The position numbers were made by a program, and so were the translations under genes. From the NCBI GenBank assembly GCA_022496185.1, contig WTXG01000006.1, positions 310,001 to 374,000 on the forward strand: DNA of 64,000 bases, read 5' to 3'. The stretch is from Multifurca ochricompacta (Eukaryota; Basidiomycota; Agaricomycetes; Russulales; Russulaceae). This document shows positions 12,141 to 24,253 of the stretch, piece after piece; positions within the stretch are counted from its first letter, which is position 1; each line of letters begins with the position of its first letter. Under the pieces are notes generated by a model. That model saw nothing but the letters and a program-made list of their open reading frames with translations, did not search any database and was not told where the DNA came from.

Positions 12141-15100
12141 TGTTGATAGTGGGCGGTTATCGACAAAGAAGTAGCTATCATAAGGGCACGTGTAAATACC
12201 TCCCACATAAGTTTCAAGCTCGAGCTATCCTTACCTTACAGCATCATGGCCATACTGACAAACTGAATGCACTGGCAACGTAAGAGTCGTTTACCAAAAC
12301 CTGATCCGTAATCGAAGAAATTTGTGGTATTGGGCACTCGTGGCCACGGCACACAGAATGGAAATTATTCAATATTTATCAAGGTAGCGTAAGCACTTCT
12401 GAAGTTCCTTGGAGCCTTTCTCGGAAGGGAGGTTTTCATCATATAGATTAAGCCATTTGAGTCGAAAGTGTCATGTCATGTTTGAATGTGTGATGGAGTG
12501 TAGTAAGTATTGAGAGGGCCCCCGTCTAGGAAGCAGCGTGTTGGCCTCGGACTCGCTTTATTGGCGAATAGCCACAGCTCCCTAAGCCGAATCCGAGTCA
12601 GGTAGGTAGCAGTGGGGAGGCGAATAACGAGAAGAATGACCAGACCATATGACAATGCAGGTATAGGAATAGGAGACGGCGGCGGAGAATGGAATTGGAA
12701 TTGGTAAAGCGGAAAAACCCGGGGAAGATCGTCGTCACGTGGAGAAATTTAGCTATAACGTATCGTATACGCCACCGGATACGGATAGCTCACACTTGCA
12801 TTTGTACGCAAACAACGATACGATACGATACGATACGATACCTTCTAGACCACACTTTCTGCGCCGCGCGCCGAGAGTGGAGATCGAGCTGGAGCTGCTG
12901 CTATTGCCCCGATTGTTCTAATTGTTCGAACCTTGTCTCTATCGGCGTATCGCCTGCATTGCCCGCTCAAACACGCCACGGGTAGGGCATTTCTCAAAAT
13001 TCAAGTAAAGCATTGTCGGAACTCAAAAACCGAAAAAAAAAACAACCAGAAAAAAAACATATCTAACATTTTCTATCTAACCGAGCTAGACTCTGACTTT
13101 TGGGGAAGCACGGTGGGCGAAAGTCATTGTCCCTATCCCCCCTCCCCCAATTGGCATTGGAAGGGCAAGATAACGGCTTCGTCCTCCTCTGGAAGCCCCG
13201 ATGTTCTGATTATCATATCTACGCTCAAGTTTAGCATTGGAAATTCAGTATTCCTGTCATCGACTTTTTCTTCTCCCTCCAGCAAGAAACGATTCATCAT
13301 TTCTGTCATGGATGCCTGCTCACTGTGGTAACTCTGATACTATGGTATGTAAATCTCTTAGCTACCTGCCAAGTCTGCAAATAGCGTGTTTACGTGGCAC
13401 GGATGTAGGTGACCTGACGTTTGGGATTTGCACTCTTATTGATGCGAGGTTTTACAGAACGACGTCACCTAACCTAGCATGCTCCAGTTTCTCCCCTCCT
13501 CGTCTCCATCAAATGATTATCGTCGGGCAGTGCACTCTCTTTTATCGGCTAAGTGTCGTTGACATGGACTTAACCTACTAAATCCTAGGATCACACTTCA
13601 TTTTTTGGGCCAGACCTCAAGTCAGGTATCGCATGATTTCCATTCGATATTAGTGAGTCAGCAGGTCCCATGAATGGCTGTGACATTGATTTGGTCAATG
13701 TTTGCGCCTGCCTCTCTCCATGAGGGCAACCAAACCCGACGTCATCGTTCACTATGCAACGATGTGTTTGGCATGTACAACCTGAATCCACCTCATCTGC
13801 CCCAGGCGCGTGAGCATTGGGTACTCCCGTCCAATGATCAGATGCTTTCACTTGTCATCGTCCTGCCTTACCACCAATATAGCATTGAGACACCGGCTGG
13901 ACGCGCTGGCGCGGAGCCACTCTAAACCACCGCGTTCCTAGCGCGGCTCCCAGTTGCCATGAATGCACGCCATCATTTTTTCAACAGTAGCTTGTTGTTG
14001 ATTGTGAATGGAATGATTTCCGGCCTACAGTTACCGGTGAACGTTTTGATAACGCGCCCGCCGTACTTGACATCCTGAGGAGTGCGTTTGCGCCTACCAT
14101 GGCCTCGTGTTTTGAGCTGAACGTGCGTTGATACGCATGCCCTTTCAAAGAAGCCATCTTCTGGTATTATTATTATTATTATTATTTTCTTTCGCCGCCC
14201 GTAAACAAAGTCGCGGACTAATCGATTGTCATGTTCGTGCTGGGATCAAAACACTCATTGACCCCCCCTTGTGTCTCTTATGCGATGGGCACGGATGACA
14301 CATCATACACACATGCTCATGGCGTTCGTTCGTGAAACATGAAAATGAAGCTTAGTCCCTTGCACGCACTCTAACACACTCTTGGGTACAAAAGAACCTT
14401 GCGTCTGTCATGGGGTGGAACGGTGCTTAGCAGGCACTATCGGGGGGAGGGGCCCTATAATGGGTGGTGCGGGCAGACACACTTTCCCTCACCACCTATC
14501 CCCCCATAGTGAGGTGAGTGATTAATAATAGCTTTGGTGAGCCCTTAGGCAAAAGTCCGTCCGGGCAGGGAGGGGGAATGCACATGCGTGCCCTGAACTG
14601 AGACGAGGCTTTGTTGTTACTCGATCATGAAAAAAACTCATTAACGGTTTTTCACGGTTTACTCCATGTTCCGAGAGTCATTGGCATTGGCAGCAAGCAG
14701 CGGGCGGGCCCTTACAAGTGAATTGGGTCAGGTCAGGTGGGTGAGTGGGTAGGTGGGTAGGTGGGTCGCGTTAAGAAGAGAAGTTTGGACCCATTTTACA
14801 ACCCACCCCGAGATTGAACAAAACGGCACGGGATGGCACACCACACAATCGATAGAGGAGCTGCTCGGAACATTGATTTCAGAGTTCTCGAGCCGAAATG
14901 AAGTGATCTACCGAGGCCCTACGCCCCATCCTATCTATTGAAAACAGAGTAGGTGCGCCCCGTCCTCCACCTTCACGCCGGTAAAATGTATATGTCTAGT
15001 TGTGGCACTTAGCGCTCATCAGATAGCATTGTTTAGGAGGAGCGATAGTTATCAAACTATCTAGTACTTAAGCTGTTAGTTGTCGTCCAAGGAACGGGCG

Positions 15101-15686
15101 TGCCCAAGTGAGGAGGCCTGGGTCGGAGACTTCCTCAACTCCATGCGGTCGGAGCTTATAGGGGCGGTTCAAAATGATAAGTTGTATTTTGTTGTAGATG
15201 TAGAGGTAAGGAGTCTCGTCTCGAGGAGCAAGGTGTAGAATAGAGAAATATTCTATCGTTTTGGTTTATGAATGTTGAGTTGTGATTAAAATGACTTTAA
15301 AGTCATTTTTCATTGTTGCGCGGTTGCGGTGTGGGACTTGGGTGATGGGACTGTGGACTCATGTTTGCCATGAGGCGAGGCCATCTTCATCTTCATCTTC
15401 ATCTTTTTTAACTTTTCCTTTTCACTTTCACCCAATACCTCGTCATTCCCCTTATATAGGTCCCCTCATCCTATCCCTTGCCCGCCGATAAGCCCTATCG
15501 TGTTCCCGCAGTACTCGTTCAACTGGTCACTCTCCTTCCTCTGACCCTACTAGTACTGCGGTTTTCACTCTTCCCTTTCTCCTTGTCGGTCGGACTTGGT
15601 ACCATCTTTTTTTTTTTTTTTTTTCTTTTCATCCTACTGTCTCCTCTTTTCGCCTCTTCACGATCCATTATTCATTCACGAAGATA
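12141..15686. other. 3.5 kb gene-poor spacer with repeats
   Basis: Short ORFs on both strands without family or splice support. Simple repeats: CGATA tandem at about 12815-12841, ATT tandem at 14165-14187, and GGTGGGT/AGGTGGGT tandem near 14738-14767. The last 250 bp (15400-15686) are CT-rich with a T20 run and form the leader of the 453-aa gene. Confidence 0.5.
12815..12841. repeat. CGATA pentanucleotide tandem
   Basis: About five units of CGATA in the 12-15 kb spacer. Confidence 0.9.
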
Positions 15687-17048
15687 ATGTTCACTTACGC
15701 ACCCAAGCTGGTCCAGCAGCGTGCAGCGCCGCCACCTGTCAATGAACGTACCTCGTCACAAATTCCGCTGTCGGCACCCCGTTCTCGCACCTCATCCCTT
15801 CATCCTTCCCCAACCCCAACGACACCTTTGTCCATTCCTACACCCCAGAATCAGACACCTCTTCCACTGACCACTCCTGCTCCTCGTCGTAGCCCAGAGC
15901 CATGGGTAGATGCACTCAAGGAGGACGTTGAAGCTGAATTCAGTCTCTTCCTCGTGGATGACATAAAGGCCGAGAAGGACGCCGCCCTTGCCGCCGCCAC
16001 CACCCCTGAGCAGCGGGTGACCATTCAACGCGAGTATAACGAAAGCATGGCCGACATACGTGCGCAGGCACGAGCCGAGTTCCAGCGCCGCGTAGAGGCT
16101 GAACGAGAGCGCCGTCTACTTAGTCATTTTCACGGCAAAGATGCCCTCATCTCGGAGCAACAGAACATCATGGAGAGCATTGTGCGCGAGAATTTGCGCA
16201 AAGAGGCATCCCAACAGCCTCTTGCCTCTAGCCCCCCTCGTTCACAAACTCCAATTCAAGCACAGCCGCAGCCCCAATCGCACTTTTCACAGCTATCACA
16301 ACCTATTCCCATCCCGGCGCAACGCAGCAGTTCACGGAACGGTGCTCCTTTTGGCTCCGTGGGAGGGCGCTCAGTCTCTTTCGGCAATACGCAATTCGCC
16401 TCCTCTTCCTCCTCTTCGTCGTCTCGTCCATTCCCCACGGTACGCCGTGATTCTTTCACGCAGCAACAGATTTCGAGTCGACCCCTTCTGCCTCCGGCCG
16501 CTTCACCCGCAACCTCAATTTCATCCTCATCCATATCCTCATCCGTCTCGAGCGTATCTGAGCTATCATCGTCTCACGGTTCCTCGTACATGAGGAATGC
16601 AGAGATGGATCGACAATACGAGGAACATCGAGCGGCGGTACAGAGGCGAGAGGAGGAGGTTAGGAGGAAGGAAGCTATCGCCCGGCGCCGCGCTGAGGAG
16701 GCTCGTTTGCGCGAGGAGGCCGCGGCACGGCACGAAGAAGATGCGCGGCGCAAGATTGAGGAGGCGGCGCGGCGAATACGAGAGGCTGAGCTACGGGAAC
16801 AGCAGGTTCGCGCATGGGAAGCCCGTGCTCGGAAGGAGATGGGACTGGTGCAGAAGGAGGCCGAGGCCGCGCGCATACGGTCACACTCACATGTAGAAAT
16901 TGCCGCGGCCACGGGCCCGCGGATAACCAAAGTGTTCTCCAAGGAAGCGTGGCAGCAGCAGCGATTGGGATCAGGCGTACCTATAGCGGCGACGACGACG
17001 ATGAATACGCCAACGGTCCACCGGGGGGAAGTCAAGGTGCGCAACTGA
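15687..17048 (+). CDS. Ser/Pro-rich protein with Arg/Glu-rich helix, 453 aa, single exon
   Basis: Uninterrupted 453-codon frame from ATG 15687 (MFTYAPKLVQQRAAPPP). Residues 1-70 are Pro/Ser/Thr-rich and disordered. Residues about 75-165 form a charged helix (DVEAEFSLFLVDDIKAEKD and RAQARAEFQRRVEAERERR). A Ser/Gln/Pro-rich linker follows (about 170-305), then a long Arg/Glu/Ala helix (about 308-405: RREEEVRRKEAIARRRAEEA) that looks like a single alpha helix or coiled coil. No enzyme motif. A CT-rich leader with a T20 run (15606-15625) lies just before the ATG, common in highly expressed fungal promoters. Scaffold or cytoskeletal role would be a guess. The ORF is much longer than expected by chance and has consistent codon bias. 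Confidence 0.75.
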   Translation: MFTYAPKLVQQRAAPPPVNERTSSQIPLSAPRSRTSSLHPSPTPTTPLSIPTPQNQTPLPLTTPAPRRSPEPWVDALKEDVEAEFSLFLVDDIKAEKDAALAAATTPEQRVTIQREYNESMADIRAQARAEFQRRVEAERERRLLSHFHGKDALISEQQNIMESIVRENLRKEASQQPLASSPPRSQTPIQAQPQPQSHFSQLSQPIPIPAQRSSSRNGAPFGSVGGRSVSFGNTQFASSSSSSSSRPFPTVRRDSFTQQQISSRPLLPPAASPATSISSSSISSSVSSVSELSSSHGSSYMRNAEMDRQYEEHRAAVQRREEEVRRKEAIARRRAEEARLREEAAARHEEDARRKIEEAARRIREAELREQQVRAWEARARKEMGLVQKEAEAARIRSHSHVEIAAATGPRITKVFSKEAWQQQRLGSGVPIAATTTMNTPTVHRGEVKVRN

Positions 17049-17157
17049 AGCGCTCCATGCCATGGATGATCCGCGGCACTTCGCGAGCCAGTATAGAACG
17101 CTGGGGAGGGACAGACATAGCGGGTTTAAACAGGATACTGTGTCCATCCATCCGTTC

Positions 17158-17200
17158 GATCCGTTCGTTCGTTCGTTCGTCCGTCCGTCCGTCCGTCCAT
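17158..17200. repeat. GTTC/GTCC tandem
   Basis: Runs of GTTC then GTCC just after the 453-aa gene, a drifting tetranucleotide repeat followed by GTC units. Confidence 0.9.
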
Positions 17201-19452
17201 CTGTCGTCGTCGTTGCAAGCGTCATTGCTAAAATGGCGGGACGGGAAAGCTGGTTCACATCCTCGAGCTGCGCTCGTCGGTTTTAATTTTTCGCAGTGCC
17301 CACCCAAGTGGTGTGTGTGTTGCGGAGTCGGTCCGTCCACCCACAGAGAAGCGGACGTGAGCAAGGGGGAAGGGAGGTTTTATCTTCTCATGTGGTATTG
17401 AATCGGCAGGACTGCTGGAACCGCATATCGGAGGGAAATACCTCTACTTTCCCCCCTCTTTCTCTCCCGAAGCGAGGAGGCGTGCGCCATCTCCGATTTT
17501 TTTTTTGTTGTTTCTCTTTCTTTCTCCCTCTCCCTCTCTTTCTCTCTCTCTCTCCGCGAAGAACTCTATTTTTGTCCCTGGGTCCGGCTTGACAATCTGT
17601 GAAGCCGGTAGAGGTGATAAAGGAGCGGGATGCAGCTGTTGCTGCCACTTTTGTGGGGAGGGTTAGGAATGGAGGGTATTCTTTTCCCTTTAAAAAAAAC
17701 GCAATGCTCGTTTTTTTTTTTTCTTTGGCTGCTACGGCCATTTCCCTTTCCTTTTCATTTCTTGAACCTATATGAACGGAGGAAATGACATGACGGGGTC
17801 ACGGAATTCTCTCCCTGGAATGGTTCTCCTATTTGTTTTTTTTTCTGTTACTTGTACATATACTGTGTATGTGTATATATGTTGGAAGATGAAGATACAT
17901 CTTGTCTAGACTTTCTGTTTCATGCATGCGTATGCTGCTCGCCGTTCTCCCAATTCCACGCTATCCACACACATGTGGGGAGTACGGGGAGCACTCAAAC
18001 CGTAATGGCGTCCGAGTGGGCAGTGGTGAACCACCTTACGGGTATTTTCTTTTTTTTAGAAGGGAGGAAGGGGAAGGAGAAGGGGAAGGGGAAGGGTCTT
18101 GCCCGCCTTCATCACCCATTACCCAACGCCAACGCATATTCTCTCTCTTCCTTTACACACTTACACACACCAAAGCGCGGAATAGTATTTATTAATTGAT
18201 ATTGATTGATCATGGGTTGGGTAGGTGAGGGGGGGGGAGGGGGAGGGGTTCACTCGGGAGTCGGGTCGTGGTAGGGGGCGATGGGAGTCGAAGGAAGGTA
18301 CAAGAACAGGTACGCGGGTTTGCCTCGGTCTGAGACATCGAATGACTTTGCCCGCTGATCGCTCACCTCGCCCAACCCGTAGCCGTCCAATTTCCCCTCC
18401 CCCTACCACATACGAATGCATCCGCGATCCGCGTACACTAAGTTGTTAAAGGTGTGTGGAGCTAACATGGCAGCAGGGCAGTTCAGAGTTGTGGGTGACT
18501 ATTCGCCCGAGTACATATACACACACACACACACACACGTGTTTGCCCGCTCGACCGCACGACACCACTTAATTTTTACTCCCATGAACCCGGCCCCGGG
18601 GGGAAGCACGTTCACTCGATCGGTTTAACATGACCCGGACAGCCCATACCTTTTACCCACCCCCTTTGATGATCCGTGCTGACGCGACAGCAAAGATGAA
18701 GAAAGGGTTAGACCCAATGATGGATCCTGGATGACGACAAGCCCGCGCTGAACTGACCTGCAAATCCAAGGAACACCCTCAACCTCAACCCCTGACCTCA
18801 ACCCCCAACCTCAACAACCTCAGCCCACCCAACCTCAACCTCACCCTCGCCCCTCACCCTCACCGTTCCAACATCCCAACGTCCCAACAAACTCTGAACA
18901 CTCATCACAGGCCCACACCTATGCACATGTACATGACATGGCATACGGGGGATTGATCTGGCCTCATCCATCTACACACGTGTTCCGCCACTACACAGTC
19001 AACGACAACGCGTTGCAAAGCCACGGCACCCCTTGCCCCCGTTTGTGATAATATAATATATTACAATGTAATGTCCTCGATTTGAGGCGCGTCTTTACGA
19101 GTGAGGTTATCACAAAGAAGCGCCCGCACGAAGACCACAAATACCAAATGACTTGCCACAATGACCGCGGTACATCTATCTTACACTGAGAATGAAGAAC
19201 CTGAAATAAGAGAAAGATATTCACAAGAGTCAAGTTATTTTTTAATGACTGCGTTTATCACGGATTTTTTTTTTTTTTACATTTTCTATGCGATCTAGAC
19301 TCGTTTATAACATGTTTTTTTTTTGTTTCTTTTTCTCGCGAAAGCTTAATTCATCGTTGTAGTTTTAGTGAGCACTGTGCATAGGGTCGTCACGACAACC
19401 CAATCCTAGCGAGGACTTAGGGAACGTTTTTTTTGCGACAATTTTTGGTCAT

Positions 19453-19469
19453 GGGGGGGGGGGGGGGGG
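19453..19469 (+). repeat. G17 homopolymer
   Basis: Seventeen consecutive G, downstream of the F-box gene stop. Likely length-polymorphic and hard to sequence. Confidence 0.95.
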
Positions 19470-19633
19470 TTTAAGTAGGCAAGCTCAAAGCTGCCTGCCT
19501 ACTCTACACGGACTTCTTGATGTGTGTCTCTGCAAAGGCCCACGTAACGTAGTGTGGGCTTAGGTGGCTAGATAGGATGGTAATACACCTTCTCTATCCT
19601 GTGACCGAGATCGCCAAGGCTACCAATAGAGTA

Positions 19634-21390
19634 CTAGCGAGATTTGAGCGCTTCTCGAATCTTGCTCGCTCTCAAAGGATCACCCACCTCTAGCAGCACC
19701 ACCACGTCCTCTCCCATCACGTAGGTATATTGATCAGACCGGAGTTCATCTGGGAGTGCTATGTCCTTGGCAAGATTTGGAATATGTGCAACCCGCGATG
19801 TGCTGGTATCAGGTCGGTGTTCTATCGAAATATCAGAAGGTCCCAATCTTTCGTCTATCCCATTTCCAGCAGTGGGCGCGCGTGCGAGACGCTCGCCTTG
19901 CGTATCCCGGGTGTGACCGACGCGTCCCGGATGATAATCCATGATCCGCAGCGTTTTCCATTCTTCCAGGCCGTTGACTGGTGTTTTGGTCAGCGCCTGC
20001 ATTCCACACACCGTTTTCAAGCCGAGAAATCTGTTTCCTGGCGAGTTTGGTAAACTTATGAGATGCGTTTTCCCAGGACCCCATGCTTCCCATGGGACCA
20101 CGATAGTCTCGGCGTCAGATGGGCATGTCGCAATGTAGGAGAGCAATGCGCTGTGCGGTATGTGGAGGACGTGCATCGGAAATTCCGCTCCGGGGCCCCC
20201 GACAGGGATCATCTCTATCTCGAGCGACAAAAGTCGGCTTTGAGGGTCGGCGTGAAAGAGTCCTGGAAAGGACAAGTCCGAGGGGTTAGAAGGCAGTGTG
20301 CCCACAGACATGAAATGAGATTGAGTAAACTGAGGGTCATCCAGAATAGGAATGTCCAGCGCGAAGCGGTAGGAGTGCAAGGGCGTATTATTGCCACTAT
20401 CCGGTAATGTTACCACATCGAGGTGTATAACCTGTTCCTGGCCATGGGGACGGTATGTGTATGCGATGTTCCTTGCGTCGAGGAAGGAGCAAGTGACATA
20501 TCTCGCGATACATGGCTGGATAATGACAAGTAATCAATCAAAATCGTCCTTTGTCTGGTGCATAAGGAGGGACGTGCAATGTTTGCTACAGATTCTCCAG
20601 TTTTCCAGTTCAAGACCATGATATGTGGGCAGGATGAGCTTCTCATAAGCATGAGGAGATCATCGAGGATGTGCAAAGAAAAATCCACGAATTCTGTAGC
20701 ATTTGTAACAGGGTGATTATGGACGACACCAGACGTCTTTGTCAGAGGGTGGACATCTCCTGTGGAGAGCGCCCGAGCGTAGACGTTTCGTGAACTACGG
20801 AGAAGGGTGACCAGATGAGTGGACAAATAAAAAAATTATATCGAGAACAGACTGTGAGAAAACGAGAAGGTCTTGAGAGTCGTCTATGGAAAGGGCTTCT
20901 AGACGCTCGCAATCCAGGTGAAGATGCCACTGTTGTTCGGGGATGCCACGATAGTCCGAAGGAAATCGCAGCAATAGCAGCTGCTCCCCAAGGCGACGGT
21001 TGTAAAACGAATGGCTCTGAAACAACACTAGGTTTCCAGACGCAGCCAATGGGAACGGGGAGATCTTGTTTGCGTAAGGAAAGTCACTCGGTTGGGACCA
21101 TGTAGAGTTTTTCCAGGCTGTCCGAGACTTCCGCAACCTGCTAAGTCGTTCTGTTGACCCTACAGCGTTTGGCGCGCCATCGCACATTCCGGTTGAGCCC
21201 AGTTCGATGGCGTACATGAGGGCAGAAGACGCATCTACTATGGCTTTGAGGCGGCGACATGACTATTAAACGAAATTTTGACGGTGCAGATGGAGAAGAT
21301 GAGGTACAGGCTGACCTTTCCACATGCAATTATGGTCTTGTAGTCGGCATACTCTAATATGTTTGAGATCAGCTCATCTGGAAAAGACAT
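19634..21390 (-). CDS. F-box domain protein
   Basis: Probable substrate adaptor of an SCF ubiquitin ligase. Exon 1 from ATG 21390 reads MSFPDELISNILEYADYKTI, an F-box with the usual Pro-Asp/Glu-Leu and Ile-Leu positions; two in-frame ATGs lie just upstream (21408, 21411). After an intron, SCRRLKAIVDASSALMYAIE completes the F-box. The body includes LHLDCERLEALSIDDSQDLL and LHILDDLLMLMRSS, which resemble the beta-propeller-like strands typical of agaricomycete F-box proteins; no LRR is evident. An intron with GTAGCA..TCCAG (about 20515-20590) restores phase to RYVTCSFLDARNIAYTYRP and the last exon, which ends GEDVVVLLEVGDPLRASKIR at 19634. About 500 aa. Substrate unknown; such genes form large paralogous families in Agaricomycetes. 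Confidence 0.8.
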
Positions 21391-21411
21391 AACACCACCG
21401 AGAGACATCAT

Positions 21412-23166
21412 GAGGAGACGGCCTCCCCCATTCTTTCAGGGCTGCTGTTGGCTCCCTATATATCGTTGAAACCATAATAGGCAACGTTTAGTAAGCGATA
21501 AGAGATGAACTCAAGTGCGTGGCATGCACACAGTAGACCTTTTCTCATTCATCAATGAAGACTATGAACCCCAATCACACAAAAATGAAGAAAGAGGTCA
21601 AGGGAGCAATTAAAGATGTCATAATTAACGTGCCAGTCCGTATCAGATGGAAGCCGACGTAAACGGCATTGAGTCATTCCCCACAGACTTGACCTTTTCA
21701 CACGTTATGCCATTCGCCAAATATTGAAAAGAATAGAGGTCGAGGTCGAGAGTCTCTATCATTCCCTAAGTGTCCGCGCGCTTAGCAACGCCTTGGCGTA
21801 TATATATCCAAGTCTTCTCAGCCAGTCGTCAACATTTTATACGACGGACTATCAAACAAGGTCGGGGTTAGCACGAAACTATATCTGTAACCGTTCATGA
21901 GCTTTGCGTACCCTGCGGTGTCTTGCCATTGAGCCTGACTTGCACCCTTAGGGACCCAGGTACACCATCTTTGTCATAACCGGAAACAGAGATTTTCGGG
22001 CGACGTAGTCTGGGTGAAATTAATCTTGTGCTACCTACCCAGCTCGTGCAGGTCGGACTCGGAAAGTACTTAGTTGCTCATGCACGACTCATTGGGGAGG
22101 TAAACGATGATAGATGAGTGCTGTCTCGTGTAGGCTACTTCCCCGATACGGTCCTGTTGCTCGATATGTAGGTACCCTCAGCTGATACCACACAACAGAG
22201 CCATCCTGATTGTATCCGCCCATTGATGAACGAGCGAACAAGCCGACCTACCTTTACTTGACTCTGTTTGCCTGTCTTGTGTTTTGCCCTCGTGTTCTAT
22301 GCCCACTGGGGGGAGGGGGGGTAAGCACTTTGTGACAAAAATGGGCACCACAACGGCCAGGAACTTGAATAGGGAAGGAAACAGTTACGTCGGCCCAATA
22401 ATGTGGGGAAAAAAAATGCAACGCCGTATAGAAGGAGGTTTCAATGCCTATTCTAGGTGCTCAAAAGTATACGCGATTCCTGGAGGCCCGTGGGTCTGCT
22501 ATGAAACGAGGTTATGGGTGCACGTAAGCACTGGTGTCAAGTGGAAAGGTGATCTGTAGCAAATGTATGGTCGAATGGTGTTACCCGTTTCATGAGCCTA
22601 ACAAGCTGTTCCAAGAATACCTATTGCCGTGAGCCCACGAATCCAACTGATGAAACAGATCGACATGGCGCGAGTGTATGTAAGTTCAGTGGTCGTCATT
22701 AGAGTATGCGCGACTCAAGTAGAGTTTTTCTCTGACAAGGCATCTGTTTCCGGTGCTCTGGGCTTCTCCTGAATTCACGCATTGCTCATTGACTCGTATT
22801 TCGCAAGACCCAGAAACCAATCGAGGGGGATCCATGCCGCGAGGGAAATGCAATGCAATACAAGTCGGTAACCAGCGAGTCAAAACCCCAAAACCGCCGA
22901 GTTCTAGGTAATACGTCACCTTGAATTTTCCACAAATAAGAAGGGATGGTTATCGTGGCTCACACAGGAAAGCCGTGAGTGGTTGGAGTTGGAGTTGGAG
23001 TTGGTTGGTTGCTCGGTTCAGGTGAACGGACCGGTGACACCCGTGTTGACGTGTTTAAGACGATTCACGATTCAACGAGCGACAGTCTCTATTCAACATA
23101 AATCATACTCGATACTGGAAACTTGACTGGACTGCTGCTCCTGTAGAATAAAAAATTTACAAAAAG
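21412..23166. other. 1.75 kb spacer between divergent F-box and Derlin genes
   Basis: Short ORFs only (for example 22284-22559) without supporting features. A TATATATATCC stretch near 21800 lies upstream of the F-box gene. GTTGGAGTTGGAGTTGGAGTTGG tandem at about 22983-23008. Confidence 0.5.
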
Positions 23167-24197
23167 ATGTCTTACACTGGATTCTGGGACGAACTTCGCA
23201 AGATACCACCAGTGACACGTTTCCTGTGCGGTTCGTCGCTGGCAGTGTCCGTCCCAGTCATGATGAAACTTTTGGACCCTGTCCATGTCATCTTCTTGCG
23301 GGTGCTGGTGACACAAAGACTAGAGGTACGTGCTCGCATAGGTTGAGTGGCCATCTCAATTCTGACGAAGTACAGATATGGAGGGTCTGGTCTAGCTTCT
23401 TCTTTGGGGGTCCGCGACTTGTCTGATATCTTGCTCCAATGCTTACGGATATACTGACGCATCGTTACAGGCACTGGTCTCAACTATGTCTTCGAAATTA
23501 TCATGTTGTAGTGCGTGTCGACACTCCCCTACCTCATTATCCTTTTCTGAACGAAGCTTCGTCCAGTCGCTCATCAAACACTCTCGAGCTTGAGCGATAT
23601 CCACGGAGGTCTCCAGATTATGCTTGGCAACTAACCCTTGCCGCGGGAGCCATACTCGTTCGTTTATGTATATCTTCGTCCTCGAACGTGAAAATGACTC
23701 CTTACCAGGCGCTTAACCTGCCACTGGGCTCATTTGTGCATTCCCGCGCTCTCACCGTGTGCATACTTTACCTTCTTCTGCGCTTGCTCCCGCGGGAAGC
23801 CAGAGTTCCCTCATGGGGCTCATCACCATTCCTGCTAAATACCTTCCACATGCCCTCATCGGTGCGGACTTAATTCGACGTAACATGGCTTTCACTCATG
23901 GAACGCACAGGCATGGATTTGATTATGGGTGGCCCCAAGGCCGCAGCCGTGAGCGTGACGGGGGCTGTCGTCGGACACTTATGGTGGTTGGTGGTCTATG
24001 GAGAGGACGGACGGGGCCTTTCAGGGCTGGGAGGACTTGGGCGTGCACCATCGTGGGTTCGGGCTCTGATCAGCGACGGGCCAAATGTTGCAGGGACCGG
24101 CGTACATGTCATCCCGCCACGACAGCAACGACAACCGTCTGCTCGTACGACGGGATATGATTGGGGCAGTAGCGGACAGAGATTGGGGTCAGAATAG
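23167..24197 (+). CDS. DER1: Derlin (ERAD rhomboid pseudoprotease)
   Basis: Derlins are ER membrane proteins that help retrotranslocate misfolded lumenal proteins in ER-associated degradation. Exon 1 from ATG 23167: MSYTGFWDELRKIPPVTRFL, then LDPVHVIFLRVLVTQRLE. Exon 2: IWRVWSSFFFGG, the derlin WR motif (human W-R in loop 1) and first TM. Exons then give TGLNYVFEIIMLY, YAWQLTLAAGAIL, ALNLPLGSFVHSRALTVC, SQSSLMGLITIPAKYLPH and MDLIMGGPKAAAVSVTGAVV with the GxxxG-type pairing of TM6. The tail GVHVIPPRQ ... WGSSGQRLGSE is Gly/Arg-rich. Five introns. Between CILYL and PSSALAPAGS the frame shifts by one lost T near 23771-23776. Rhomboid catalytic Ser/His are absent, as expected for derlins. Confidence 0.9.
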
Positions 24198-24253
24198 TCA
24201 AGTACACGTTCATTATGCTGGCTTCAAACTGTGTGTACTGGCCCTACCGAATC

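Larger units (their letters stand above)
17049..19633. other. 2.6 kb spacer, low-complexity
   Basis: Contains GTTC/GTCC tandem (17158-17200), CT-rich tract (17515-17565), CA tandem (18516-18538), CCTCAACC-type imperfect repeats (18775-18860), and a G17 run (19453-19469). No ORF with splice or family support. Confidence 0.5.

Noticed and set aside
13591..13925. Overlapping ORFs on both strands in the 12-15 kb spacer
   Set aside because: No codon bias, no family, no splice sites in phase.
18775..18860. CCTCAACC/CCTCACC repeats resembling telomere repeats
   Set aside because: The unit is not TTAGGG/CCCTAA and is imperfect; flanking sequence is ordinary intergenic DNA with genes on both sides.
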